NCBI GenBank assembly: GCA_049964655.1
Contig: JBMFXC010000002.1
Coordinates: 4,335-68,334, forward strand
DNA length: 64,000 nucleotides
DNA from: JAJZJT01 sp049964655
GTDB taxonomy: Bacteria; Actinomycetota; Acidimicrobiia; Acidimicrobiales; RAAP-2
Direction of reading: 5' to 3'
Shown here: positions 52,790-61,013 of the stretch, piece by piece
Position numbering within the stretch: the stretch's first letter is position 1
Layout: every line of letters begins with the position of its first letter
Notes under the pieces: generated by a model
Told to the model about the DNA's origin: nothing
Database searches by the model: none
What the model saw: the letters and a program-made list of their open reading frames with translations, nothing else
Position numbers and translations under genes: made by a program

Positions 52790-53830
52790 ATGCCTGATCT
52801 CCGCACGGTCGGCACCGAGCTGGGCACGGCACTCGGCATGCTCGGTGCGGTGCGGCTCGACGACCTCGGGGACCAGCCTCCTGGAGAACTGCTCGGCGTC
52901 GACCAGCGCCGGTGGTCCCAACTGGTAGCCGCCGCGCACGGCACCCACCGGGCTGTCGTGTCCACAGCGGTCGCCAACGGTCAGGCGTTCCTCGGCGCCG
53001 ACGACGGCTTGCGCGGACGGGCACCGCTGCGGATCGAGTGGAAAGGACCACACCGGCCACCCGGCTACGACCTGCTGCCGGCCGATCTCCGGGTCGACCA
53101 CGTCTACCTCGTCTCGTGCAAGTACTCGTCGAAAGTGCTGGTGAACGCCGCTCCGGCCCACCTCTTCGATCGTGGGCTGCAAGACCGTCCCGGTTCGGCG
53201 TCGGCCGACTGGTACCAGATGGTCGCCCCCGACGAGCTCGAGGCGCTGTACCGAAGCGTGCGGGCGGTCGTCGACCCCGGCCTTCCGGCGTCCACGGCTG
53301 AATTGACGCGAGCAGCTCGCGATCGGATCGCCGCAGCATGCGCTCGGCGCTGGCCGGATCCGCTGAAGGCGCCGGCTCGACAGTTCGCCGAGACCGTGGC
53401 AACTCGGACGGCAGCGCGGTGGAGCACGGCACTCGGCTCCCTCCACCAGCGGGAGCTCATCCTCTGGAGGCTGTTGCGCCTCTCCGACTCGCCGTACTTC
53501 GTCCTCGGCACCGGGCCGAGCGGCAGCCTGCGGCTGAGGATCGCCACGCCCTGGGACTGGCGCCAGCACTTCGAGCTGCTCGGTTTCGACGTCGACGCCG
53601 AGCCGAGCGAACAGCCCCGCGTGGCGTGGCGTGCCCGAGTCGGCGAGCGACGGAGCGGGGTCGAACGCGTCGTTCGTGGCCACGTCGAGATCCGTTGGAG
53701 CCACGGGCGCTTCTGCGGCATGCCCGAGGCCAAGGTCTACCTCGACACACCACATGACCGCGTACCGGGTTACGTTCCCCTCGAAGCGCCATCCCAGGGT
53801 TCGCTCTCCCCACTGGAAACGCAGTCCTGA
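52790..53830 (+). CDS. Uncharacterised protein, possible restriction-endonuclease-like fold
   Basis: 346-residue soluble protein that I do not recognise by family. A stretch around residues 85-120 (RIEWKGPHRPPGYDLLPADL, RVDHVYLVSCKYSSKVLVN) alternates hydrophobic strands with acids and a Ser-Cys-Lys, reminiscent of the PD-(D/E)XK pattern D...(x)xK. The C-terminal part (GHVEIRWSHGRFCGMPEAKV) is another strand-rich block. No signal or membrane segment. ATG at 52790 has no good ribosome site. It is followed by a 13-bp hairpin and a Fur gene. A nuclease or DNA-repair role is only a suggestion. Confidence 0.6.
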   Translation: MPDLRTVGTELGTALGMLGAVRLDDLGDQPPGELLGVDQRRWSQLVAAAHGTHRAVVSTAVANGQAFLGADDGLRGRAPLRIEWKGPHRPPGYDLLPADLRVDHVYLVSCKYSSKVLVNAAPAHLFDRGLQDRPGSASADWYQMVAPDELEALYRSVRAVVDPGLPASTAELTRAARDRIAAACARRWPDPLKAPARQFAETVATRTAARWSTALGSLHQRELILWRLLRLSDSPYFVLGTGPSGSLRLRIATPWDWRQHFELLGFDVDAEPSEQPRVAWRARVGERRSGVERVVRGHVEIRWSHGRFCGMPEAKVYLDTPHDRVPGYVPLEAPSQGSLSPLETQS

Positions 53831-53922
53831 GCCTGGATCCACCGTCGCGCCGCGGACGTCTTGCGACCGGAAACGACTCGTGGCGATGTCGTATTGGGGC
53901 TGCACCATCGGCAGGCCGCACA

Positions 53923-53950
53923 GCCCCTGGGACTGCACAGTCCCAGGGGC
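53923..53950. promoter_or_regulatory. 13-bp perfect inverted repeat before fur
   Basis: GCCCCTGGGACTG, two bases, CAGTCCCAGGGGC. It ends 43 bases before the Fur start. It could be an operator or, as RNA, a hairpin ending the upstream transcript; there is no T-run. Confidence 0.6.
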
Positions 53951-53993
53951 CGCGTGTCACGGCCCGGCCGCACCGTCGTCGTACGCTGGAGCG

Positions 53994-54449
53994 ATGTCGG
54001 ACGAGCGAGTCGAAGCGGCAATGGAGCGCGTCCGGGCAAGCGGCGGACGGGCCACCGTCGATCGACGGGCAGTGCTCGAGGCACTGGTGCGCACGGTCCA
54101 CCACGCCACTGCCGAGGAGATCGCCGGGTTGGTCCAGGCCGAGCACCCCGACTGCAACCTCGCCACCGTCTATCGGGCCCTCGAGCTCTTCGAGCGCCTC
54201 GGGATCGTCTCCCACGTCCATCTCGGCCATGGACCATCCCAGTGGCACATGGCGGAGTTGGCCCACCACCACCTGGTCTGCGACTCGTGCGGCGCCGTCG
54301 TCGAAGTCGGTGACGACGTCTTCGACCCGTTGAGACAACGGATCCTCGCCGACACGGGCTTCGTCCTGGACCCGCATCACTTCTCGCTGAGCGGTCAGTG
54401 TGCTCGCTGCGCCGCTGCCACTCCGCCTGCTGCTGGACAGGCGCCCTGA
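53994..54449 (+). CDS. Fur-family metalloregulator
   Basis: 151-residue metal-dependent repressor. Winged-helix N-terminus: TVDRRAVLEALVRTVHHATA, EEIAGLVQAEHPDCNLATVY, RALELFERLGIVSHV. The metal-binding half has HHHLVCDSCGAVVEV and a closing CARC, so the structural C-x2-C...C-x2-C zinc site is present. Whether it is Fur, Zur or another subtype cannot be set from the residues alone. The ATG at 53994 has TACGCT ending six bases upstream, suggesting a leaderless message, with GGAG overlapping. An 11-bp repeat array starts at its stop codon. Confidence 0.87.
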   Translation: MSDERVEAAMERVRASGGRATVDRRAVLEALVRTVHHATAEEIAGLVQAEHPDCNLATVYRALELFERLGIVSHVHLGHGPSQWHMAELAHHHLVCDSCGAVVEVGDDVFDPLRQRILADTGFVLDPHHFSLSGQCARCAAATPPAAGQAP

Positions 54450-54502
54450 CCGGTTCGTGACCGGTTCGTGACCGGTTCGTGACCGGTTCGTGACCGGTTC
54501 GT
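54448..54502. repeat. Five perfect 11-bp tandem repeats at the end of fur
   Basis: GACCGGTTCGT repeated five times without error, the first copy overlapping the Fur stop codon. Each junction forms CCGGT-TCGTG-ACCGG, a short hairpin, and each unit holds the palindrome ACCGGT. A partial sixth copy follows. Confidence 0.95.
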
Positions 54503-54614
54503 GACCGGGGAGACAGGGCCGAGGACGGGGTCGGGGCGGCCAAGCGGAAACGCAACCAGCCGTCACGGTGCCCGTCGTCCTGGCTCGACGGTGCGATCGG
54601 ATAGCGTCGTAGCC

Positions 54615-55337
54615 GTGTCGGAACAGTTGTTCGAGCGTCCTGCTCCCCTGGCCGGCGCTCCACCCCGCTTCGGCGGGATCCGCCTGTTCGGCCGGCTGCA
54701 CCGCGACAGCCTGAATGCCGCGATCAACGCCGCGTGGGACTGGGTGTGTGCTACCGGTGCCAGCGGCGTAGGCGACCGGCGGACACGGGACTTCGGCGCC
54801 TTCGGCGATCGCAGTTGCCTGTCGTTCCCGCCCGGGGCGATCTTCGGAGAACGCTCGATCCGCATCGGCGCCAACACGCTCATCGGCCCCTACGTCAGTC
54901 TGTCGGCCGGCATGATTCCGGGCCAGCAGATGATCACCGACCCGGTCGTCCGCATCGGCGACCGCTGCATGATCGGGCGTGGCAGCCACATCGTCGGGCA
55001 CTTCGGCATCGACATCGGAGACGACGTCCACACCGGGCCGTACGTGTACATCACCGACCAGAACCACGGCTACGAGGCGATCGACGAGCCGATCCACTCC
55101 CAGTACCCCACCGACCGCCCGGTGCGGATCGGCGCCGGCAGCTGGCTCGGTACGGGCGTCGTCGTGCTCCCCGGCACCGAGCTAGGTCGCAACGTGGTCG
55201 TGGGGGCGGGTGCGGTGGTCCGGGGCACCTTTCCGGACCATTGCGTGATCGCCGGTGTCCCTGGCCGCGTGGTACGTCGCTATCGCCCTGGTGCCGGTTG
55301 GGAACGCCCTTCGGACGACGACGGCTCGACCGGCTGA
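54615..55337 (+). CDS. Left-handed beta-helix acyltransferase (maltose/serine O-acetyltransferase-like)
   Basis: 240-residue cytoplasmic hexapeptide-repeat transferase. Hexapeptide turns run from about residue 75 to 220 (IRIGANTLIGPYVSLSAG, VRIGDRCMIGRGSHIVGHF, IDIGDDVHTGPYVYITDQNH, VRIGAGSWLGTGVVVLPG, NVVVGAGAVVRG). The catalytic His is likely in DQNHGYE. GTG at 54615 with TAGCGT seven bases upstream, so probably leaderless. Its end overlaps the convergent patatin gene by 58 bases. The acceptor, a sugar or amino sugar, is unknown. Confidence 0.84.
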   Translation: MSEQLFERPAPLAGAPPRFGGIRLFGRLHRDSLNAAINAAWDWVCATGASGVGDRRTRDFGAFGDRSCLSFPPGAIFGERSIRIGANTLIGPYVSLSAGMIPGQQMITDPVVRIGDRCMIGRGSHIVGHFGIDIGDDVHTGPYVYITDQNHGYEAIDEPIHSQYPTDRPVRIGAGSWLGTGVVVLPGTELGRNVVVGAGAVVRGTFPDHCVIAGVPGRVVRRYRPGAGWERPSDDDGSTG

Positions 55338-56917
55338 GCGAGCGGCTTGCCGCCGTGCTCGGACGAGGGAGAGGCGGCTGTGGTCAGATGCCCTTCGCCT
55401 TCGCTGGTGCCTTCGCTGGTGCCTTCGCTGGTGCCTTCGCTGGTGCCTTCGCTGGTGCCGGCAGGCTCGCCGGTCCTGTCCGGTACCTCGGACGACGACC
55501 CGCTCTCGATCCGGATCCGCGGCAGGCGCGCCGCGAGGTTCTGGGCCGAACGCGGCACCGAGCGGAGGAGCTCGCGAGAGCGGGCGTCATCGACCAGCCC
55601 GCGCAGCCTGCCCACAGCCCGCCGCACGTCACGCACGGACAAGCTCGCCGGCACGGGATCGTCGTTCCACCCGACCGCCGATCCCCTGGCAGGAGCCCGG
55701 TCTCCCTCCAACCAGTTCGCAGCGGCGTCGCCGGCCGGTCCGCCGACCGGTCCGCCGACCGCTGGTCCCGAAGTCGGAGGCTCGTCGGGAACGGACGAGC
55801 CACGCCCCGTCGACCCCGGGGGCGCCAGTCCGTCGGCATCGCCCGTGGACGAGGTCGTCTCCGCTCCCATCTGTCTGTGCTCGTCACCTCCGTGCACCGG
55901 CACAGGGCGGCCATCGTGCGTCGACCCACCCAACCCGAGCCGGTGGAGGATCCCCAGTGCAGCAGCCCGCCCCTCAGCGATGAGCGCGTCGGTGTCCGAG
56001 AAGTCCGTGTAGTCGTGCGGCGCGGTGTCACCGGCACTGCAGACCACGAGGTCGACCCCCGGAGGGACCGAGGTCAGCTCCCGAGCGAACCGGGCGTGCA
56101 CGGCGATGAAAAGAGCGTTCAACATGACTTCGACCGGCCGTCGGACTGGCGGCGGTGCGTACTCGAGTGGCCCGCAGAGCAGCACGACGACCCGGGTCGC
56201 TCCATCCCGAATGGCCCGACCGATGGGGACGTTGTCGACCACGCCGCCGTCGATGAGGCGATGCCCGTCGATCTCGACGGGCGGGAAGATAGCCGGGATC
56301 GCCGCCGAAGCCAGAACGGCCTCCACCACCGGCCCACTGGTCAGCCACCGTTCGGATCCGTCGACGAGCGACGTGGCAACGACGGCGAAGGGGACTCTCG
56401 CATCCTCGATGCGCTCGAAGGTGAGCCCGGACTCCACGACCTTTCGGAGACCCGTGTTCGGGTGCACAGACGGTCGCTGCTGGAGGAACTGCCACGGCCC
56501 GTGGACGAGGCGCTGGGGATAGACGTCGCCGCTCTTGATCCCCCTCCAGACCTGGGTGATGCGCTCGACCCCCTCGACCGTGGGGTCGCCGGCGAAACCG
56601 GCGCCGTTGACCGCTCCGACGGACGCCCCATAGATCCGGTCAGGCACGAACCCGTGCTCGGCGAGCACCTGGAGCATGCCCACCTGGACCGCGCCCCGCG
56701 TCCCGCCACCTCCGAGCACGAGGGCGGTCACGGGCCGAGGGGCGGACCCGGCCTCGGGACCATCGGGCGCCGTCGGTTGTGCGGCCGCCCACGCCCGGCG
56801 TGCCGCCGCCCCATGACGGAGGATGAACGGGATCACCAAAGCCAACAGGGCGACGACCCCGACGACGAACACACCGAAGACGACGTCGAACGCCGTGATG
56901 GCAGCCGCACTCGTCAT
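55280..56917 (-). CDS. Patatin-like phospholipase with N-terminal membrane anchor
   Basis: 545-residue protein. One membrane segment at about 10-33 (VVFGVFVVGVVALLALVIPF). Patatin core: oxyanion loop LVLGGGGTRGAVQVG, nucleophile in YGASVGAVNG (G-x-S-x-G), catalytic Asp in IDGGVVDNVP. Beyond about residue 320 it is low-complexity with five EGTS repeats (12-nt unit, 55399-55458). The ATG at 56917 has TAGCCT seven bases upstream and no ribosome site. It likely hydrolyses membrane lipids from the cytoplasmic side. The C-terminus is encoded opposite the end of the acyltransferase gene. Confidence 0.85.
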   Translation of the reverse strand: MTSAAAITAFDVVFGVFVVGVVALLALVIPFILRHGAAARRAWAAAQPTAPDGPEAGSAPRPVTALVLGGGGTRGAVQVGMLQVLAEHGFVPDRIYGASVGAVNGAGFAGDPTVEGVERITQVWRGIKSGDVYPQRLVHGPWQFLQQRPSVHPNTGLRKVVESGLTFERIEDARVPFAVVATSLVDGSERWLTSGPVVEAVLASAAIPAIFPPVEIDGHRLIDGGVVDNVPIGRAIRDGATRVVVLLCGPLEYAPPPVRRPVEVMLNALFIAVHARFARELTSVPPGVDLVVCSAGDTAPHDYTDFSDTDALIAEGRAAALGILHRLGLGGSTHDGRPVPVHGGDEHRQMGAETTSSTGDADGLAPPGSTGRGSSVPDEPPTSGPAVGGPVGGPAGDAAANWLEGDRAPARGSAVGWNDDPVPASLSVRDVRRAVGRLRGLVDDARSRELLRSVPRSAQNLAARLPRIRIESGSSSEVPDRTGEPAGTSEGTSEGTSEGTSEGTSEGEGHLTTAASPSSEHGGKPLAQPVEPSSSEGRSQPAPGR

Positions 56918-57024
56918 CCAGCCAAGGCTAGCGGGGGTGGGGTCCCCCCAACGGTTCCGGGAGGAGGGCACGAGACAGACCCGCTGCCGGCTCCCTGTGA
57001 CACCCCCCCGGCACACTCGCTCCC

Positions 57025-58269
57025 ATGCCCGCTCCCGAGCTCACCACAACGCCTCCGGGTCCCTCGGGAACCTGCACCGAGCCCACCGAGGCGCCTCTGC
57101 CCGCACTTGGGCTTGGACGCAGCACGGGCAGCGGCAGTGGAGCCGGCGACGCGCCTGGCCGTACGGAACCCCACGGCGAGACTCGCCGAGCGCTCTCGCT
57201 CCTCCGCCTGCCCGGCCAGCCGAGGTTCACCGCCGAGCTCGACATTGCCAAGCACCTCGCGTCCCGCCTGGTCACCGCGCTGGGCCCGGCAAGCGCCGCA
57301 CCGGCACCACGCAACGGGGAAGCGGCCCCGGCACGCGGTCCGGCAGTACCACCTGTGACGACCGACAGGCCGACCCGGCTCGTGCTCACGCGGTCGGCTG
57401 TCAACCAGGCACTTGCCTGTCCGACGCATCTGGCGATGCAGCGCGCTTCCGGCATCGACGGTCAGGACAACCTGCCCTTTGCCCGCGCCGTGCTGGTACG
57501 TGCCCTCTTCCGTCAGGTGGTGACCCTGGGATCGATCGACGACCCGTTCGCCGACGCCCTCGATGCCATCGAGGCAGACCCGGGCAGTGCCGGGCTGGTG
57601 AGCCGAGTGCGCTTCCTCCCCCGGGACCAACGGGACGAACTGGAGCACCAGGTCAACGGGCACGCTCGCCACCTGGCCTCACAGTGGTCGCGCCCCCCGG
57701 CCAACTGGCTCCCCCGCACCGCCGTCCGCTTCCACGCCACGATGGAGGCTGCCAACCTCGAACTGGTCGGGGCCGCCGACCTCGCCATCGGTGTGCCGTC
57801 TCCAGATCGGGCTTCGGTAGCCCTCGTCCTGCTCCGTACCGGCGACCAGAGCCGGGCCCACGCACTCGACAGACACCTGACAGCACTGGCACACACCTTG
57901 AGCCAGGGAATGCCACCCTTCGCGGTGGCCACCTTCTACTCGGCGACGGGAGTTCTGGCCGTGGACGCCGTCGACCTCGCCATGCTCGAGCGCGCCGCCA
58001 GCCAATGCACGGCAGCAGCCAGGCGGATGATCGGAGCCGACGCGTCGCGCTGGAGCGATACCTCCGACATCGCGTCTCCGGAAGCCTCCAGCTGCCCATG
58101 GTGCGGTGACGTGCCGGCGACCGGCAGCGACGCCGCCGAGGCCCTCGAGGCGGCCTCTTCGGGGCAGCAAGGAACCAACCGAGGAGACCCAAGGCACCGA
58201 TCAGACGCTCTGCGCGCCGCGGGCCGAGCGCACCGGGCCGGGGCGTGCCGCAGGCATTACCGGCGATGA
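57025..58269 (+). CDS. RecB-like (PD-(D/E)XK family) protein with degenerate active site, subunit 1
   Basis: 414-residue soluble protein not clearly recognised. RLVLTRSAVNQALACPTHLA resembles the S-x-(C/F)P segment before a RecB/Cas4 nuclease core; VGAADLAIGVPSPDRAS, then VALVLLRTGDQ, parallels the G-x-x-D-L...(V)xDyKTG core, with Asp kept but the D-Y-K of the metal site reading L-L-R; ALDRHLTALAHTLSQG parallels the Q-x3-Y helix. The closing SSCPWCG matches the terminal Cys-x2-Cys of iron-sulfur RecB nucleases. So it looks like an inactivated member. It overlaps the next gene as ATGA. Function unknown. Confidence 0.6.
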   Translation: MPAPELTTTPPGPSGTCTEPTEAPLPALGLGRSTGSGSGAGDAPGRTEPHGETRRALSLLRLPGQPRFTAELDIAKHLASRLVTALGPASAAPAPRNGEAAPARGPAVPPVTTDRPTRLVLTRSAVNQALACPTHLAMQRASGIDGQDNLPFARAVLVRALFRQVVTLGSIDDPFADALDAIEADPGSAGLVSRVRFLPRDQRDELEHQVNGHARHLASQWSRPPANWLPRTAVRFHATMEAANLELVGAADLAIGVPSPDRASVALVLLRTGDQSRAHALDRHLTALAHTLSQGMPPFAVATFYSATGVLAVDAVDLAMLERAASQCTAAARRMIGADASRWSDTSDIASPEASSCPWCGDVPATGSDAAEALEAASSGQQGTNRGDPRHRSDALRAAGRAHRAGACRRHYRR

Positions 58270-59432
58270 CCTCCCTCACCGAGCTCGTGGTCCGCGCACC
58301 GGACGTCGTGGTGACGACCGCCGACCTCTCGGCGGTCCGGGACGCGCTCCGTCGGCAGCTCCACCACCCGGCCGCCAACGGCGTCGACCTCGACGTACGG
58401 CCCGACGTCGTACGCGACCCGAGTAGAGCCCTCGGTTCAGACCCGTTCCGATGGTCCCCGGCCACGGTCCGGCGCTCGCTCGGACTGGCCTCTCTCGACG
58501 CGTGCGCGTCCGGCAGGTATCGGACCCCGGCGGAGGCCGTCGCGTCGGTTGCCGATGCGGCCGTCACGGCCTGGTTGCAGACGGGCTGGCGGCAGTTTCA
58601 CTGGGAGCCGTGGATGGCTCGGCTCGGTCTGGGCGCTCGGGGTGCCGTCCTTGCCGAAGCAACGACCTGGGCATCGCTCCTGTGGACGATGCTCGACTGG
58701 CGTTGGCTCGCCACGGAAGACCTCCTCCACGTCGGGACACCCCCCCGACGGGTGACGTTCTCGGGACGTCCCGTGGTGCGGCTGCGCGCACGACCCGACA
58801 TCCGCATCGGTCGGCGCGACACTCCACCGGCGCCTCCGAGCGGCGACCCAGGGTCGAACCTCGACGAACCGTCGCTGGCCGGACACCAGGGGAGGACACC
58901 CTTCCCGCCTGCTCCGTCCGCCTCCAGAGAAGGTGGAGCACCCAGCGGAGCGGTGCGGGCAGCGGGCAGTGCAGACATACAGACCCTGGTCGTGGCGCAC
59001 CGGGGTGCACCGCCACAGACGTGGCAGGCCGAGCTTGCCCTCGTGGCCCTTGTCGACCTACTCGCCGGCACGCCCCGCCCGGCTACTCGCCGCGTCGTCG
59101 GTCTGTGGCCCGAAGCGGGCGCTGCCCGATGGCTCGACGTGGGACAGGAAGAGCTCGAGCTTGGCGTCCGAGCAGTTTCCGACGTGGTCGACGCCGCCGT
59201 CGGGAGCAGTGGGGCGCCATCCCCGCACGCCACTGCTCGCACGTCCTCGAGCAGACAGAGAGTGATCGCATCCGGCTCCACCAGCGACCCACCGACGGGG
59301 GAGCGCGCCGACAGGACCGGGACCGCCGACGGAGTTGCGACGGCCGACGGAGTTGCGACGGCCGACGGAGTTGCGACGGCCGACGGTACCGACGCCGGGA
59401 CCAGTCCGAAGAACCGGGAGCAGGCTGCCTGA
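58266..59432 (+). CDS. Unknown protein, possible RecB-like partner, subunit 2
   Basis: 388-residue protein coupled by ATGA to the preceding gene. VVRLRARPDIRIGRRDTPP gives a strand-Asp, and TLVVAHRGAPPQTWQAELAL followed by VALVDLLAG resembles the later strand and Q-x-x-L/Y helix of PD-(D/E)XK nucleases, again without the E-x-K. ATTWASLLWTMLDWRWLATE is a Trp-rich helical region. The tail carries three identical VATADG repeats (18-nt unit, near 59335-59388). No family recognised; the shared signs with its partner suggest a two-subunit DNA-related complex, but this is inference. Confidence 0.5.
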   Translation: MTSLTELVVRAPDVVVTTADLSAVRDALRRQLHHPAANGVDLDVRPDVVRDPSRALGSDPFRWSPATVRRSLGLASLDACASGRYRTPAEAVASVADAAVTAWLQTGWRQFHWEPWMARLGLGARGAVLAEATTWASLLWTMLDWRWLATEDLLHVGTPPRRVTFSGRPVVRLRARPDIRIGRRDTPPAPPSGDPGSNLDEPSLAGHQGRTPFPPAPSASREGGAPSGAVRAAGSADIQTLVVAHRGAPPQTWQAELALVALVDLLAGTPRPATRRVVGLWPEAGAARWLDVGQEELELGVRAVSDVVDAAVGSSGAPSPHATARTSSSRQRVIASGSTSDPPTGERADRTGTADGVATADGVATADGVATADGTDAGTSPKNREQAA

Positions 59433-59470
59433 CCGGCGACGGCGTGGCGGCGTCACGGGCGGCGACGGCG

Positions 59471-60271
59471 TCACGTGTAGCGGCTGGCGGCCTCGCGGAC
59501 CATCGACGGGTAGCCGTTTCCGAAGAGAACGGCGTGCACGAGCAAGGGGACAAGCTGGAAGAGCGACCGCCGGTCGAGCCAACCGTCGGAGAGCGGCTGC
59601 ACCTCGGTGTAGGCGGCCAGGAGCCGACCTGGGATCGGACCGAAGAGGGCCAACATGGCAAGGTCCTCCTCGGGATGTCCGCCGTGGATCGAGGGGTCGA
59701 TGAGCCAAGCCCGGCCGTCAACCCCCCAAAGCACGTTCCCCCACCACAGGTCGCCGTGGACGAGCGACGGACCGTCGGGCGGCAGGAGCTCGACAAGACG
59801 GTTCACCACTGGGAGCACGACGTTCTCGAGGTGGGCGGCCCGGGCCAGCTCGGTGAGACGGTGACCGTAGAAGGTCGAGGCGTCGCCGACGGGCACTGCA
59901 TCCACCGGGCAGCCGCCCACGAACGAAGAGCCGCCTCCCCACTCGCCCGGACGAGCACGGTGCAACTCGGCGAGAGAGCGGCCGAGGTCCTCGTCGTGGG
60001 AGAGGGTGCGCTCAGTCGTCGTTACCCAGGTGGTGACCAGGAGCCCCTCGTCCTCGTCGACCGCGACGACCTCAGGAACCGGTGGTGCGCCCGGAACAGC
60101 CGCCAGCGCGCTGAGGCCCCGTGCCTCGTCGAGCACTCCACGTCCCTGCTTGGCGACCAACCGACGTCCGCCAACCACGATCCGCCACACCCCGGCACCC
60201 AGGGATGACCGCTCGGTGACCGGACCAAGCAGGTCAGCGACGACCGACAGCCAGTGCGGCGACGAGCCCAC
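59471..60271 (-). CDS. Fructosamine kinase/aminoglycoside phosphotransferase-like protein
   Basis: 266-residue kinase-fold protein. SLGAGVWRIVVGGRRLVAK resembles the nucleotide loop and Lys, SLVHGDLWWGNVLWG is the Brenner-type catalytic loop with the FN3K signature H-G-D-L-W-x-G-N, and LIDPSIHGGHPEEDLAML is the metal Asp region. Bacterial FN3K-like proteins repair glycated amines. GTG at 60271 is used, overlapping the upstream phosphatase gene by 38 bases. Pairing of FN3K-like and low-molecular-weight phosphatase genes occurs in protein-deglycation operons. Confidence 0.82.
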   Translation of the reverse strand: MGSSPHWLSVVADLLGPVTERSSLGAGVWRIVVGGRRLVAKQGRGVLDEARGLSALAAVPGAPPVPEVVAVDEDEGLLVTTWVTTTERTLSHDEDLGRSLAELHRARPGEWGGGSSFVGGCPVDAVPVGDASTFYGHRLTELARAAHLENVVLPVVNRLVELLPPDGPSLVHGDLWWGNVLWGVDGRAWLIDPSIHGGHPEEDLAMLALFGPIPGRLLAAYTEVQPLSDGWLDRRSLFQLVPLLVHAVLFGNGYPSMVREAASRYT

Positions 60272-60827
60272 GGCAGGCACGTTCGATGAGGTCGAGTGCA
60301 CGGTCGAAGTCCGCATCGAGCCCGCCCCATGGGTCGGGGACCTCGTTGTCACCAGGCTCAGCGTCGGCGTCGAAGGAGCGCAGGAGGCCGAGCTGGGGAG
60401 CTGCCGTCCTCCCCACCCGGAGATGCGTCCGGTCGACCGGATCGAGCCGAGCCCCCATCGCAGCAGTGCCCACCTGGCCGTTAGCCACCCCGAGATCAGC
60501 CACCCCGAGATCAGCCACCCCGGCCGAACCGGCCACCCGATGCACCTCGGCAAGGTTTGCCCGGTCAGCGCACAGGACGAGGTCGAGCCGGTCGAGGTCG
60601 CGGCGACGCAGGTTCCGGGCCCGATGGTCGCCGACCGGCCAACCGCGTCGGCGCAGGGCCGCTTCGGCTTGAGGATGGGCCCGCTCGCCAACGTGGTAAG
60701 AGGCGGTCCCGAACGATTCGATCGACACCAGGTCGCTTAGTCCCGCTTCGCGCACGAGCGCACTGGCAACGGCCTCGGCCATCGGAGATCGGCAGATGTT
60801 CCCGAGACAGACCATGGCGACGTCCAT
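60234..60827 (-). CDS. Low-molecular-weight protein-tyrosine phosphatase
   Basis: 197-residue phosphatase. P-loop V-C7-L-G-N-I-C-R13-S at the extreme N-terminus and the general-acid D165 in VPDPWGG are intact. An insert of about 35 residues with VADLG repeats (15-nt unit) lies around 100-125, between the core strands, making it longer than the usual 150-165 aa. It overlaps the FN3K-like gene; together they may act on phosphorylated glycation products or on tyrosine phosphate. No strong ribosome site is seen before ATG 60827. Confidence 0.88.
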   Translation of the reverse strand: MDVAMVCLGNICRSPMAEAVASALVREAGLSDLVSIESFGTASYHVGERAHPQAEAALRRRGWPVGDHRARNLRRRDLDRLDLVLCADRANLAEVHRVAGSAGVADLGVADLGVANGQVGTAAMGARLDPVDRTHLRVGRTAAPQLGLLRSFDADAEPGDNEVPDPWGGLDADFDRALDLIERACRGLVAALAVGRR

Positions 60828-60957
60828 GACCGGCCCAGTCTGGCAGGCTGCACGACGAGGTCAGTCACGGCGACATCGGGACCAGGGCGAGAGGACGCCG
60901 CGATGGCCGTGAATCGCTCCAGAACCGCCGTGTCGACCGCGGGTTGCCCCTGACCTG

Positions 60958-61013
60958 CGGAGGGAGTGGGATTCGAACCCACGGAGACCGAGGTCTCGCG
61001 GCTTTTCAAGAGC
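60958..61013 (-). tRNA. 3' half of tRNA-Ser(TGA), a displaced attachment-site fragment
   Basis: From the anticodon loop CTTGAAA (anticodon TGA at 61008-61006), through a long variable arm (GAGACC...GGTCTC) and a perfect T arm (GTGGG-TTCGAAT-CCCAC), to acceptor strand TCCCTCC and discriminator G. No 5' half: no GGAGGGA or D arm follows on the 5' side. Such fragments mark integration of an element into a tRNA 3' end. The orientation places the element at higher coordinates. Confidence 0.8.

Noticed and set aside
54448..54502. CRISPR array
   Set aside because: Units are 11 bp, contiguous, without spacers, and no cas genes occur in the window.
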